Assembly (NCBI GenBank): GCA_002337005.1
Contig: DDFD01000016.1
Location: 45,252-109,251 of the forward strand
Length of the DNA: 64,000 bases
Reading direction: 5' to 3'
Source: Flavobacteriales bacterium UBA1937
Lineage (GTDB): Bacteria; Bacteroidota; Bacteroidia; Flavobacteriales; Weeksellaceae
The notes below the pieces were generated by a model, which did no database searches, was not told the DNA's origin, and worked only from the letters and a program-made list of their open reading frames with translations. Of the stretch, positions 8,312-16,715 are shown piece after piece; the stretch's first letter is position 1; each line of letters opens with the position of its first letter. The position numbers were made by a program, and so were the translations under genes.

Positions 8312-10678
8312 TTAGAAAAATTTATCTAAAACTTTTTGAAAGAAAGTTCTATTATCTACTCCATATCCATATCCATATTTATTTCCGTAACCAAAATAAT
8401 CTTTATCTACATCATTTAAAACAAATGCTACATTTTTGATCTTATTAGATTCAATATTTTTGTTTGCAAAATCAATTAGAGATTTCTCTGTATATTTTGA
8501 TCTAGCTACATAAAGAGTAACATCTGCAACATCAGAAATCAAGAAAGAATCTGTAACCAACATAAGTGGGGCTGTATCCAAAATTATATAATCATAAAAA
8601 TCAGAAAGCTTATCAATTAACACTTCAAATTTTCCATTGGACAATAAGTCTGTTGGATTCGGAGGGATACTTCCAGAATAAATTACATCTAGATGTTTAT
8701 TAAAAATACTTTTATGAATAATTTCTTCAAGTTTTATTTTCTCATCAAAAAGGTATTCTGACAATCCTGAAAGACCTTTTCTATCTGTATTGTATCTTTG
8801 TAATTGAGGATTTCTGATATCAGACCCTACAATTATAACTTTCTTACTAGGTGTAGCCAAAGTAAGGGCAAGATTAACAGAAATAAATGTTTTTCCTTCT
8901 CCTTTTACAGTAGAGGTAACAAAAACAACTCTACCTCTTTTTTTAGGAACCATAAAATTCATATTGGTAATTAGAATTCTAAAGGCTTCCGCCATAGGAG
9001 ATAAATCATTGAGCTTAACTAATTCTTCAGCCCCTTTTTCTAGCTGAGGTATCTCCCCAATAACTGGTTTACCGAAAGAAAGTTTTTCTATGTCGTGCTT
9101 AGATTTAATTTTGTTATCAAAAAAATCTTGAAGATATATTAATCCAAAAGGCAGAGCCAAACCAAGCACAAGAGCCGTCAAAAGAATTAATGGTGTTTTA
9201 GGCGCTATAGGAACGCTATTAGAATAAGCTAAATCAATAATTCTAGCTTTTGGAGCTGTAACCGCAAGTGCAATTTCTGTTTCTTCTCTTTTTTGCAATA
9301 GTAAAAGATAAAGACTTTCCTTAATCTGCTGTTGTCTTTCTATACTTCTAAACAACTTTTCTTGAGCAGGAATTTTAGAAATTTTACCTGATACTTTATT
9401 TTGCTCATTTATATAATTATTAACAGCTATAGAAAGTCCTTCTTTATTTTTTTGAAGATTTTGAAGTATTGTAGGTCTTAGCTTATTTATTTGCTCACTT
9501 ACATCTACTACAAGTGGGTTTTGTGGTGTAGCATTTTCTAATAATCTATTTCTCTCTAGCACCAATTGGTTATATGCAGAAATATTAGAAACAGCTCCAG
9601 GATTATCTAGCCCTACATTATTAGGAATCAATTGGTAATTTCCTTGTTTATTAACAAAACCAATTAGATTATTGGTAAGATCTAGTTGAGCTTCTAATTC
9701 TATTTGCTTTTGTCTAGCTTCTGCAGAAGATTGAAGCCCAATTTCTGCCTCTGTTTTAATATCAGTTATCTGATTGTCTAGCTTAAACTGCTCCTTTTGG
9801 TTTTCAACATTCCCCAAGTCTCTTCCTACTTGATCTATTCTTTCTTTAATAAAAGTTGCAGTTTTTTTAGACTCATACTTTTTATCATCTATAGCTTCAG
9901 CATTGTAAGAATCAACAAGCGCGTTAATAATATTTTTCGCTTTGTTTATTTCAGAATAATTAAGAGCCAATTTGATTACTGTAGCATCCTTATTTACCAA
10001 AGACACATTTAACATATTTTGATAAGCATTTGTTCTGCCTTCAAGAGATTTAATATCTATCAATAAATTTTTGGCATACTTGTAATCTGTTTTAGCTATT
10101 TTATAATTAGGATTTTTTAAAATTATAATATTGGCAAATGGTAAGCTTATCGTTTTACCAAATCCGCTTATTATTTCATTGTGGAGTTCTTTAGAAGACA
10201 AGGTAAACTTATCTCCATTTATATTTAAATTGATAGGTTTTTCGAAATAGCTTGTATCTGGTTTTTCGTAAATGACTTTTACTAACACGGGAGAAGATTC
10301 TCCGTATAATTCTCTATTTTTAAAATTCATAGGTAAAAAAACAGAGGTTTCTAAGCCTAAGTTTTTCACCACGTTATACATTAGTTTTTTAGATTTAAAG
10401 ATTTCAATTTCATTATCAACTCCATCAGAATTAAATTTACCAAAACCTGCTAAATCATTTAGAAAAGAAGCTTCTGAGCCAGCACTTGATGCTTTAGAAT
10501 CTTTAATTAAAACTGTGGAAGAAATTTCAAAGACTTTTTGCTGAGTTTTTAGGTAAAAAAATCCGATAATTATGGATAAAAAAGCGCCAACAATAAACCA
10601 ATGCCATTTTTTAAGGTAAGGTTTTATAATCTCTTTTACATCAACATCTGATATTTGACCTGCTGTATTTTCTTTCAT
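8312..10678 (-). CDS. wzc: Wzc-type polysaccharide co-polymerase / BY-type tyrosine kinase
   Basis: This 788-residue inner-membrane protein has an N-terminal Wzz-type domain with TM helix [19 protein letters not shown] (about 25-43), a long periplasmic helical part, a GNVR-type stretch ([21 protein letters not shown]), a second TM near 500, then the kinase: Walker [11 protein letters not shown] (about 587), Walker A-prime [12 protein letters not shown], Walker B YIILDTAP (about 697) and a C-terminal tyrosine cluster KYGYGYG (about 767). Autophosphorylation of that tail controls chain length and export in the family. It lies 14 bases downstream of wza. A second copy of the same system is at 58555-60930. 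No Wzb-type phosphatase is in the window. Confidence 0.95.
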   Translation of the reverse strand: MKENTAGQISDVDVKEIIKPYLKKWHWFIVGAFLSIIIGFFYLKTQQKVFEISSTVLIKDSKASSAGSEASFLNDLAGFGKFNSDGVDNEIEIFKSKKLMYNVVKNLGLETSVFLPMNFKNRELYGESSPVLVKVIYEKPDTSYFEKPINLNINGDKFTLSSKELHNEIISGFGKTISLPFANIIILKNPNYKIAKTDYKYAKNLLIDIKSLEGRTNAYQNMLNVSLVNKDATVIKLALNYSEINKAKNIINALVDSYNAEAIDDKKYESKKTATFIKERIDQVGRDLGNVENQKEQFKLDNQITDIKTEAEIGLQSSAEARQKQIELEAQLDLTNNLIGFVNKQGNYQLIPNNVGLDNPGAVSNISAYNQLVLERNRLLENATPQNPLVVDVSEQINKLRPTILQNLQKNKEGLSIAVNNYINEQNKVSGKISKIPAQEKLFRSIERQQQIKESLYLLLLQKREETEIALAVTAPKARIIDLAYSNSVPIAPKTPLILLTALVLGLALPFGLIYLQDFFDNKIKSKHDIEKLSFGKPVIGEIPQLEKGAEELVKLNDLSPMAEAFRILITNMNFMVPKKRGRVVFVTSTVKGEGKTFISVNLALTLATPSKKVIIVGSDIRNPQLQRYNTDRKGLSGLSEYLFDEKIKLEEIIHKSIFNKHLDVIYSGSIPPNPTDLLSNGKFEVLIDKLSDFYDYIILDTAPLMLVTDSFLISDVADVTLYVARSKYTEKSLIDFANKNIESNKIKNVAFVLNDVDKDYFGYGNKYGYGYGVDNRTFFQKVLDKFF

Positions 10679-10692
10679 ACAATTTTATTCAT

Positions 10693-11493
10693 TTATTTTT
10701 TAAAGACCAAGGCTAATATAGTGACCACAATAGATGCCACAGATATATAGATACCAGCATTAGGATCTAGTCTAGAAGTTTTTTGTCTAGTCTGATTAGC
10801 AGAAACATAGATAACATCTCCTTGCTTCAAGTTATAATATGGAGATTGAAAAAAATTGGCATCTGTAATATCTATCCTTTCTTTAGATATTTGCCCATCA
10901 ACAGTACGAACGACAAGGATATTATTCCTTTCTCCATACATTGTAAGGTCTCCTGCCATACCTAGAGCATTTAATAATGTAGCTTGTCCGTTTTGCACAA
11001 CATAGTCACCTTGCCTACTCACTTCACCAAGTATAGTGATTTTAAAATTTAGAAGTCTAACATTTACAGAAGGATTTATAACATATCTAGATATTTTGTC
11101 TCTGAGAATATTCTGTAAATCTACCAAAGTTTGCCCTTTGGTATTTATTTTACCTAGTTGAGGAAAGTCTATATCACCATTTGCGTCTACTAAATAAGTT
11201 GGCCCAGTAATTATTTGTTGACCTACACTAGGGGTATTTCCTCCAGCAGTACTATTTTGGTTTACAATTTGAGACGAAGAATAGTTCTGATTAAAAGGCT
11301 TCACTACGTCCATATCTTTAGCAGTAACCAAAATCACAATTTGATCCCCAACCTGTATGGTATTATTTTGCTGTTGAAGTGCAGTTTTCACGGCAGTATC
11401 TTCAATATTTTTCATATAATTGAAGTTTTGCTGTGGCTTGCAAGATACAATTAGAAGTGAAATGATGGATATAATAAGGAGTCTAATTTTCAT
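10693..11493 (-). CDS. wza: Wza-type polysaccharide export outer-membrane lipoprotein
   Basis: This 266-residue protein has a lipoprotein signal with lipobox LIVSC, then the polysaccharide export domain (IQVGDQIVILVTAKD) and SLBB-type beta-grasp segments around ILGEVSRQGDYVVQNGQATLLNALGMAG. A terminal hydrophobic helix (IYISVASIVVTILALVF) resembles the amphipathic C-terminal helix that spans the outer membrane in Wza. It would form the export channel with the Wzc protein encoded immediately downstream. It is shorter than E. coli Wza (379 residues), as is common in Bacteroidota. A TAnnTTTG box lies just before its start. Confidence 0.93.
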   Translation of the reverse strand: MKIRLLIISIISLLIVSCKPQQNFNYMKNIEDTAVKTALQQQNNTIQVGDQIVILVTAKDMDVVKPFNQNYSSSQIVNQNSTAGGNTPSVGQQIITGPTYLVDANGDIDFPQLGKINTKGQTLVDLQNILRDKISRYVINPSVNVRLLNFKITILGEVSRQGDYVVQNGQATLLNALGMAGDLTMYGERNNILVVRTVDGQISKERIDITDANFFQSPYYNLKQGDVIYVSANQTRQKTSRLDPNAGIYISVASIVVTILALVFKK

Positions 11494-11513
11494 TAAAATT
11501 ATTTTAAGTTTTG

Positions 11514-11521
11514 CAAATATA
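11514..11521 (-). promoter_or_regulatory. Candidate -7 box TATATTTG upstream of wza
   Basis: The minus strand reads TATATTTGC 21 bases before the wza start, in the 39-base gap after the 4,6-dehydratase gene. It matches TAnnTTTG and would allow export genes to be transcribed independently of the bacillosamine genes. No convincing -33 element is seen at normal spacing. Confidence 0.35.
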
Positions 11522-11532
11522 AAATAAAGGTT

Positions 11533-13458
11533 TTATTTATCTAACTTTTCAAAGATAGAATTATTGCTTTTAAATTCAGGAACAATTAATTTCATTAAAC
11601 TTACAATTTCAATTTTATCTCTTCTAAGTGCAGCTTTAACTACTTTTTTCGTAAGAGAATCTATTTCATTATAATTCATAGTGGGATCTTTGGATACCAT
11701 AATTTTTTCGTTTGGTGTAGGCATTGTCTTAGAATCATCACTTAATAGTTCTTCAAAAAGTTTTTCTCCTGGTCTTAATCCCGTAAAAGTAATTTTAATG
11801 TCTTTATCTACCTCCAATCCAGAAAGTTTTATCATTTTTTTTGCTAAATCTAGTATTTTGATTGGCTGCCCCATATCAAAAACATAAATTTCGCCTCCAT
11901 TTCCCATGGTTCCTGCTTGAAGTACTAGTTCACAAGCCTCAGGAATTGTCATAAAAAATCTTACTATTTCAGGGTGAGTAATTGTGACTGGGCCTCCTGA
12001 TTCAATTTGTTTTTTAAAGTGAGGAATTACTGATCCATTAGACCCTAAAACGTTTCCAAACCTGGTGGTAATAAATTTGGTTTTATTTCCTTGTAAATTT
12101 TGTAATGATTGAACGAATAATTCTGCTACTCTTTTAGAAGCACCCATTACATTAGTAGGATTCACTGCTTTATCCGTAGAAATCATAACAAATCTATTTA
12201 CTTCGTATTTGTAAGATAGTAGTGCAAGGTTTTTACTACCAAGAACATTCACTAAAATTGCTTCGTGCGGATTATGCTCTACCATTGGCACATGTTTATA
12301 TGCCGCAGCATGATAAACCATTGAAAATTTATATTTTTCAAAAATAGGTTCTAATCTAAGATTGTTTGAAATATCTGCAAGAATATATTTGAAATTTACA
12401 TCAGGAAATTTTTCGTTCATTTCTATCTCTATTTCGTATAGAGGTGTTTCAGCTTGGTCTAAAACTACGATAAGAGAAGGTTTAAATTGTGCTACTTGTC
12501 TCACAATTTCGCTTCCGATAGACCCCGCCCCGCCAGTTACCAGAATTGCTTTTTCAAAATGTCTTTTCATAATTTCGCCATTTTGAATTTTAATTGGTTT
12601 CCTATCTAGTAAATCTTCTATTTGAAGGTTTCTAATATTGGCTTCAATTCTTTTATTGCTGAACTCTTCAACAATAGGAGCTTGAAATATTTCAATATCT
12701 TTTTCTAATAGAATGTTTACCCATTCTTGTAGTTCATCTTTTTCTAGTAGTTCACGTATTAACAAAACCCCTTCTATACCTAATTGCTGTTTCGTTTTTT
12801 TTATTAAAACATCTTGAGTTATGATTCTTTTACCCAGTAATTTCGCATGTTTAGAGTCATTTCTTTTAGTAAGAAAGCCCTCCATTTCATAAGGCAATTT
12901 ATCATTATCAAGAATAGCTCCGGCTATAGCAACGGAATGATTAGAAATACCTAAGACGAGTAGCCTTTTTTTCTCGGTGCTTCTCTTTAATTGTTTGATA
13001 AAATGAAAAGATTGTTTAACTGCAATTCTAAAAACCAGCAAAGTGGTAAAAGAAATTACGAAATACAGTAGAATAAGAGGCGTAAAAAAAATTTTAATAC
13101 CAATTGTTAGTAGTATTGTGTATTTTATAGAAAGGAGCACTACTACCGAAATAAAAGAAGACCAAAATATTTTTTGTAAATCTATAAAAGAAGAGTGTCT
13201 AATAATACCAGAGTATGTTTTAAAAAAAAACATAAATATAATGTTGACTCCAATAATCAAAAGAAACTTAGCTGCAACAGGTAATAGATTTGGTAAATGT
13301 ACCAAACTGTCTAAAGTAAAATAAGAGATAGACAACGAGAATAATAATATTACGATATCAATGAGTAAAACCATCCATCTTGGTAAATATCTTAGACTAG
13401 ATATTTTAAGATAGTTATCACCATCAGTGATTTTTTCATCTTTAGTTCCTAAAAACAT
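11533..13458 (-). CDS. pglF: UDP-GlcNAc 4,6-dehydratase, membrane-bound (PglF/WbpM/CapD family)
   Basis: This 641-residue protein has four N-terminal TM helices (about residues 25-155), a CoA-binding-like Rossmann region (RLLVLGISNHSVAIAG), then a short-chain dehydrogenase core starting VTGGAGSIGSEI (about 306). The active site is the STDKA / MGASK type, with Met in the place of the usual catalytic Tyr, as in PglF and WbpM. It converts UDP-GlcNAc to UDP-2-acetamido-2,6-dideoxy-4-hexulose at the inner membrane. PglE- and PglD-like genes lie directly upstream, making the first step of UDP-di-N-acetylbacillosamine the best call; UDP-FucNAc or UDP-QuiNAc pathways share this enzyme but not those partners. 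Confidence 0.92.
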   Translation of the reverse strand: MFLGTKDEKITDGDNYLKISSLRYLPRWMVLLIDIVILLFSLSISYFTLDSLVHLPNLLPVAAKFLLIIGVNIIFMFFFKTYSGIIRHSSFIDLQKIFWSSFISVVVLLSIKYTILLTIGIKIFFTPLILLYFVISFTTLLVFRIAVKQSFHFIKQLKRSTEKKRLLVLGISNHSVAIAGAILDNDKLPYEMEGFLTKRNDSKHAKLLGKRIITQDVLIKKTKQQLGIEGVLLIRELLEKDELQEWVNILLEKDIEIFQAPIVEEFSNKRIEANIRNLQIEDLLDRKPIKIQNGEIMKRHFEKAILVTGGAGSIGSEIVRQVAQFKPSLIVVLDQAETPLYEIEIEMNEKFPDVNFKYILADISNNLRLEPIFEKYKFSMVYHAAAYKHVPMVEHNPHEAILVNVLGSKNLALLSYKYEVNRFVMISTDKAVNPTNVMGASKRVAELFVQSLQNLQGNKTKFITTRFGNVLGSNGSVIPHFKKQIESGGPVTITHPEIVRFFMTIPEACELVLQAGTMGNGGEIYVFDMGQPIKILDLAKKMIKLSGLEVDKDIKITFTGLRPGEKLFEELLSDDSKTMPTPNEKIMVSKDPTMNYNEIDSLTKKVVKAALRRDKIEIVSLMKLIVPEFKSNNSIFEKLDK

Positions 13459-13490
13459 TGGGTAATATGTAGATTAGTCTTGTTAGTTTA

Positions 13491-14633
13491 TTATTTAATT
13501 GTATGATAAATGACTTCTAAAATCCTCTCTTTGTCTTGCAAAGACATATTAGAACCAGAAGGAAGACATAAACCAAAATTGAACAAATTTTCAGCAATTT
13601 TTGTGCCGAAATACTCGGCTTTTTCAAAAAGAGGCTGAATATGCATAGGTTTCCATAGTGGTCTAGACTCTATATTATCTTTTAAAAATGCTTCTCTTAA
13701 AATTTTACTTGTAATTCCGTTTGTTTTTGCAGGATCCAAAATAATGGCATTTAGCCAATGATTGGAAAAAAAATCTTCATTAGGCTCAGTAAACAAAATT
13801 ACATTTTCAAAATTACTGAAAATTTCTTTATAAAATTCATGGTTTTTTCTCTTTAGCGCTACCCTATCATCAATAACCTCCATCTGTCCACGCCCAATTC
13901 CTGCGCATACGTTACTAAGTCTGTAATTATATCCAACAATAGAATGTTGATAATGAGGAGCATCATCTTTAGCTTGTGTAGATAAAAATACTGCCTTTTT
14001 TTTGTAAATTTCATCTTTCAAAATCAAAGCTCCTCCTCCAGAAGTGGTAATAATTTTATTTCCGTTAAAACTTAAAACTGAAATATCACCAAAAGTTCCG
14101 CATTTTTGACCTTTATAGGTACTTCCTAAAGCTTCGGCACTATCTTCTAAAATCGGGATTCCATATTTATCTGAAATTTCTCTTATTTCATCTATTTTAT
14201 ATGGCATTCCGTATAAACATACTGTAATAATTGCTTTCGGTTTCTTACCTTTTTTGATACAAGATTTTACAGCATCTTCTAAAGCATTGGGACAGATGTT
14301 CCAGGTATCTGGTTCGCTATCTACAAAAACAGGAATGCCCCCTAAGTACATAATCGGATTGGCAGAAGCAGAAAAAGTAAGAGATTGGCAAATTACATAA
14401 TCATCTTTTTCTACCCCTAGCATTACTAGAGCGAGATGCAATGCAGCAGTGCCTGTTGTAACAGCCGCCACATGAGTTCCTTCTCCCAAAAATTGTTCTA
14501 GGTCTTTTTCAAAACCATCTACATTGGGGCCAAGAGGTGCAATCCAATTCCCATCAAAAGCTTCTTGAATGTATTTTAATTCATTACCACTCATGTGAGG
14601 TGAAGAAAGCCAAATTTTTGATTTATCTATCAC
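13491..14633 (-). CDS. pglE: PLP-dependent UDP-4-keto-sugar aminotransferase (PglE-like)
   Basis: This 380-residue DegT/DnrJ/EryC1/StrS-family protein has TGTAALHLAL (cofactor phosphate binding, about 60), EDSAEALGSTYKG (Asp binding the pyridine N) and SFNGNKIITTSGGG with the Schiff-base Lys near 190. WLSSPHMSGNE at the N-terminus is typical of the sugar aminotransferases that act on the PglF/WbpM product. The start is GTG at 14633 with an AAAGG sequence about a dozen bases upstream; no upstream ATG fits. It would form the 4-amino sugar that the neighbouring acetyltransferase modifies. It lies 13 bases after the pglD-like gene and 32 bases before the pglF-like gene. Confidence 0.92.
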   Translation of the reverse strand: MIDKSKIWLSSPHMSGNELKYIQEAFDGNWIAPLGPNVDGFEKDLEQFLGEGTHVAAVTTGTAALHLALVMLGVEKDDYVICQSLTFSASANPIMYLGGIPVFVDSEPDTWNICPNALEDAVKSCIKKGKKPKAIITVCLYGMPYKIDEIREISDKYGIPILEDSAEALGSTYKGQKCGTFGDISVLSFNGNKIITTSGGGALILKDEIYKKKAVFLSTQAKDDAPHYQHSIVGYNYRLSNVCAGIGRGQMEVIDDRVALKRKNHEFYKEIFSNFENVILFTEPNEDFFSNHWLNAIILDPAKTNGITSKILREAFLKDNIESRPLWKPMHIQPLFEKAEYFGTKIAENLFNFGLCLPSGSNMSLQDKERILEVIYHTIK

Positions 14634-14646
14634 TTTAATTTTACCT

Positions 14647-15258
14647 TTAATCTTTAATTTTAATAATTTTCCCTGGATTTCCTACAACTGTAGCACCAGC
14701 TGGCACATCTTTAATTACTACAGTTCCAGCACCAACGATAGCATTTTCACCAATGGTAACGCCTGGTATAATTCTAGTTCCTATTCCTATTTGCGCCCCT
14801 TTTTTTATTGTTATATTACCTGCTAGTGTAACACTAGGCGAAAGGTGCACATAGTCTTCTATTACACATTCGTGTTCTATAACGCAGCCTGTATTTATAA
14901 TGCAATGTTTACCAATTTTTACTTCGGCATTTACACAGACTAAAGGCATTACTACTGTTCCTTCTCCTAACTCTGAAAATCTAGAAACAAATGAACTGTG
15001 ATGTATCAAGGTTTCGAAAGAGCATATATTACTAACTTTATTTACAATTTTTTCTCTTGCAATGGCGTCGCCTACCGCAATAATAACTTTTCTACCCTTC
15101 AATAAATCTTCGGAAGGTATAAAAACTTCTAAATGATGAAAAAAACTAGAAGGTGGATTGTCATCTACGAGATATTCTAACAACAAATTGTTTGAAAGAA
15201 TAATATCATATATCACTTTGGCGTGTCCACCAGCTCCGTATAAAACCATGCTACTCAT
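14647..15258 (-). CDS. pglD: UDP-4-amino-sugar N-acetyltransferase (PglD/NeuD family)
   Basis: This 203-residue protein starts with the small Rossmann-like domain of the family (VLYGAGGHAKVIYDI) and continues as a left-handed beta helix of hexapeptide repeats (IGKHCIINTGCVIEHECVIEDYVHLSPSVTLAG in parts). The His in the IEHE segment is placed like the catalytic base of PglD. It would use acetyl-CoA to acetylate the 4-amino group, finishing UDP-di-N-acetylbacillosamine. Its start lies inside the end of the pglC-like gene with an 8-base overlap, and the aminotransferase gene follows. NeuD-type sialic-acid roles are unlikely given these neighbours. Confidence 0.92.
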   Translation of the reverse strand: MSSMVLYGAGGHAKVIYDIILSNNLLLEYLVDDNPPSSFFHHLEVFIPSEDLLKGRKVIIAVGDAIAREKIVNKVSNICSFETLIHHSSFVSRFSELGEGTVVMPLVCVNAEVKIGKHCIINTGCVIEHECVIEDYVHLSPSVTLAGNITIKKGAQIGIGTRIIPGVTIGENAIVGAGTVVIKDVPAGATVVGNPGKIIKIKD

Positions 15259-15853
15259 TTCCTTTAAAAGCTATATTTGTGCCTTCCAATCTATTAATCC
15301 CTTCAAAATTTATCACTTTTTTAAAAGTCAAAAACATTATTTGTAAATCGAGAATAAAACTGAGATTTTCTACATACCATACATCAAATTCAAATTTCTT
15401 ATTCCATTCTATTGCGTTTCTACCATTAATCTGTGCCCAGCCAGTAATACCAGGTCTTATATGATGTCTTATCTTTTGTCTTTCTGAATAACGAGGCAGA
15501 TATTCTGGTAACAATGGTCTTGGCCCAATAAGACTCATATCTCCTTTTAGTACATTAAAAAGCTGTGGAAGTTCATCAATAGAAGTTTTTCTAACGATAT
15601 TGCCCAAAAATGTTAATCTCTCTGCATCTGGTAATAAATTCCCTAATGCGTCTTTATTATCATTCATGGTTTTAAATTTAATTATTTTAAAAATTTTACC
15701 ATACTTACCAGGTCTATCTTGTGTAAAAAAAGCTTTACCTTTATTGTCAATCAATAAGGCAAATGTAACCACAATAAATATTGGGCATAAAAATACAATC
15801 CCTAGTAAAGATAGTATCTTATCTATTAGTGTTTTAAAATAATTTTTGTACAT
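15251..15853 (-). CDS. pglC: Initiating phosphoglycosyltransferase (PglC-like, bacterial sugar transferase)
   Basis: At 200 residues this has the size of monotopic PglC: one N-terminal membrane helix with a Pro kink (LLGIVFLCPIFIVVTFALLI), then FKTM, the catalytic Asp-Glu dyad in KTSIDELPQLFNVLKGDMSLIGPRP, and HIRPGITGWAQINGRN. The family transfers a phospho-sugar, here most likely phospho-di-N-acetylbacillosamine given the genes after it, to undecaprenyl phosphate and so starts the repeat unit. It is the first gene of the locus that runs to the left edge, 64 bases after recX. It is the only initiating transferase I find in the window, so both polysaccharide loci may depend on it. Confidence 0.94.
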   Translation of the reverse strand: MYKNYFKTLIDKILSLLGIVFLCPIFIVVTFALLIDNKGKAFFTQDRPGKYGKIFKIIKFKTMNDNKDALGNLLPDAERLTFLGNIVRKTSIDELPQLFNVLKGDMSLIGPRPLLPEYLPRYSERQKIRHHIRPGITGWAQINGRNAIEWNKKFEFDVWYVENLSFILDLQIMFLTFKKVINFEGINRLEGTNIAFKGNE

Positions 15854-15866
15854 ATAATCTTAGAGA

Positions 15867-15874
15867 CAAATTTA
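15867..15874 (-). promoter_or_regulatory. Possible -7 box TAAATTTG upstream of the pglC-like gene
   Basis: The minus strand reads TAAATTTG 14 bases before the start codon in the recX-pglC gap. It matches TAnnTTTG but would leave a leader of only about 7 bases, and the gap is rich in A and T, so a chance match is possible. If real it would mark the start of the PglC-to-polymerase operon. Confidence 0.3.
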
Positions 15875-15917
15875 ATTATTTAACTAAATATTTAAGTTTT
15901 TTTTAACACTTTTTTCC

Positions 15918-16379
15918 TTAAATTTCATTAACAATCAAATCATACTCATAACCCTTTGATAATAAATACTTTATAGCTTTTTGCTTTTTTTGATATTCTT
16001 TTAACGCTCTGAAAGTGGGGATGATTTTTTCTAAAATTGTCTTAATTGCAGCTGAATATTCATTATCATCTATTTCACCATAAGCTTTAATGATTAGTCT
16101 TTCCGAAATTCCTTTTTGTAATAAATTTATTTTTATTTTATTTCTACCCCATTTTTTAATGTAAAACTTCCCTCTTACATAACTTCTTGTAAATCTTTCT
16201 TCGTTTAGGTAGTTTTCTTTGATTAGGTATAATAAAATTTCTTCTTTTGCTTCGGGGATAAGTAAAAACTCTTTCATTTTTTGTTCTACCTCGGTATGAC
16301 ATCTGTCTTGGTAAACGCAGTAGTTTACCATTTTTTGCTTAATTTCATCAAACGTATAAGATTTTTTCTTTGGTAGCAT
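15918..16379 (-). CDS. recX: Regulatory protein RecX
   Basis: This 153-residue, mostly helical, Lys/Glu-rich protein matches RecX: the motif CHTEVEQKM in the first three-helix repeat, LIKENYLNEERFTRSYVRGKF in the second (YLNDxRFAxxYVRxK in the family) and repeated helices KWGRNKIKINLLQKGIS and KAIKYLLSKGYEYDLI. RecX limits RecA filament growth. It has no functional tie to its neighbours; it is a housekeeping gene lying between the T9SS cargo block and the pglC-like gene. No terminator is evident before pglC, so read-through is possible. Confidence 0.92.
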   Translation of the reverse strand: MLPKKKSYTFDEIKQKMVNYCVYQDRCHTEVEQKMKEFLLIPEAKEEILLYLIKENYLNEERFTRSYVRGKFYIKKWGRNKIKINLLQKGISERLIIKAYGEIDDNEYSAAIKTILEKIIPTFRALKEYQKKQKAIKYLLSKGYEYDLIVNEI

Positions 16380-16413
16380 CTAACTATTATAAAAGAGAAT
16401 AACTATTCAAAAC

Positions 16414-16439
16414 AAATCCGAAAGATCGCTTTCGGATTT
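16414..16439 (-). terminator. Hairpin terminator after the T9SS cargo operon
   Basis: Arms AAATCCGAAAG and CTTTCGGATTT (11 bp, perfect) enclose a 4-base loop, 6 bases after the stop of the small anchored protein. The bases that follow on the minus strand are T-rich but interrupted (TTTGTTTTG is formed at the arm and beyond). It separates the cargo genes from recX. Confidence 0.7.
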
Positions 16440-16445
16440 ATGTAT

Positions 16446-16715
16446 TTATAAGGTTTTAATCTTTTTAGATTTTAATCGATATATGATTAAAGAAGCTCCT
16501 ATAATGGCTAGCGCTGGCAGATAATCATCAATAGGAATCTCTTCATCACCTGGAGGATTACCTGGTCCAGATTGAACTTGACTAGCACCTACTGCAGAAC
16601 CATTGGTGGTTCCTGTTGTTCTATTTTCAGATTGCTGGAATGAGTTTTCCTCTTGTTGAGCCCAAACAAAACAACTTGACATCAATAAAAAACTCAATAA
16701 AATATTTTTTATCAT
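16446..16715 (-). CDS. Small signal-peptide protein with C-terminal PID-type membrane anchor
   Basis: This 89-residue protein has a signal peptide ending CFVWAQ, a Gln/Ser/Gly-rich middle, then PGNPPGDEEIPIDDYLPAL, one hydrophobic helix (ALAIIGASLIIY) and a basic tail (RLKSKKIKTL). The Pro-Ile-Asp motif, helix and Lys/Arg tail resemble the small flavobacterial proteins annotated as having a PID-CTERM sorting domain; that name is from memory and unverified here. Its start overlaps the stop of the 2743-residue adhesin by 4 bases (ATGA), so the two are translationally coupled and probably made together. Function unknown; anchoring or helping secretion of the large protein would be a guess. Confidence 0.72.
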   Translation of the reverse strand: MIKNILLSFLLMSSCFVWAQQEENSFQQSENRTTGTTNGSAVGASQVQSGPGNPPGDEEIPIDDYLPALAIIGASLIIYRLKSKKIKTL

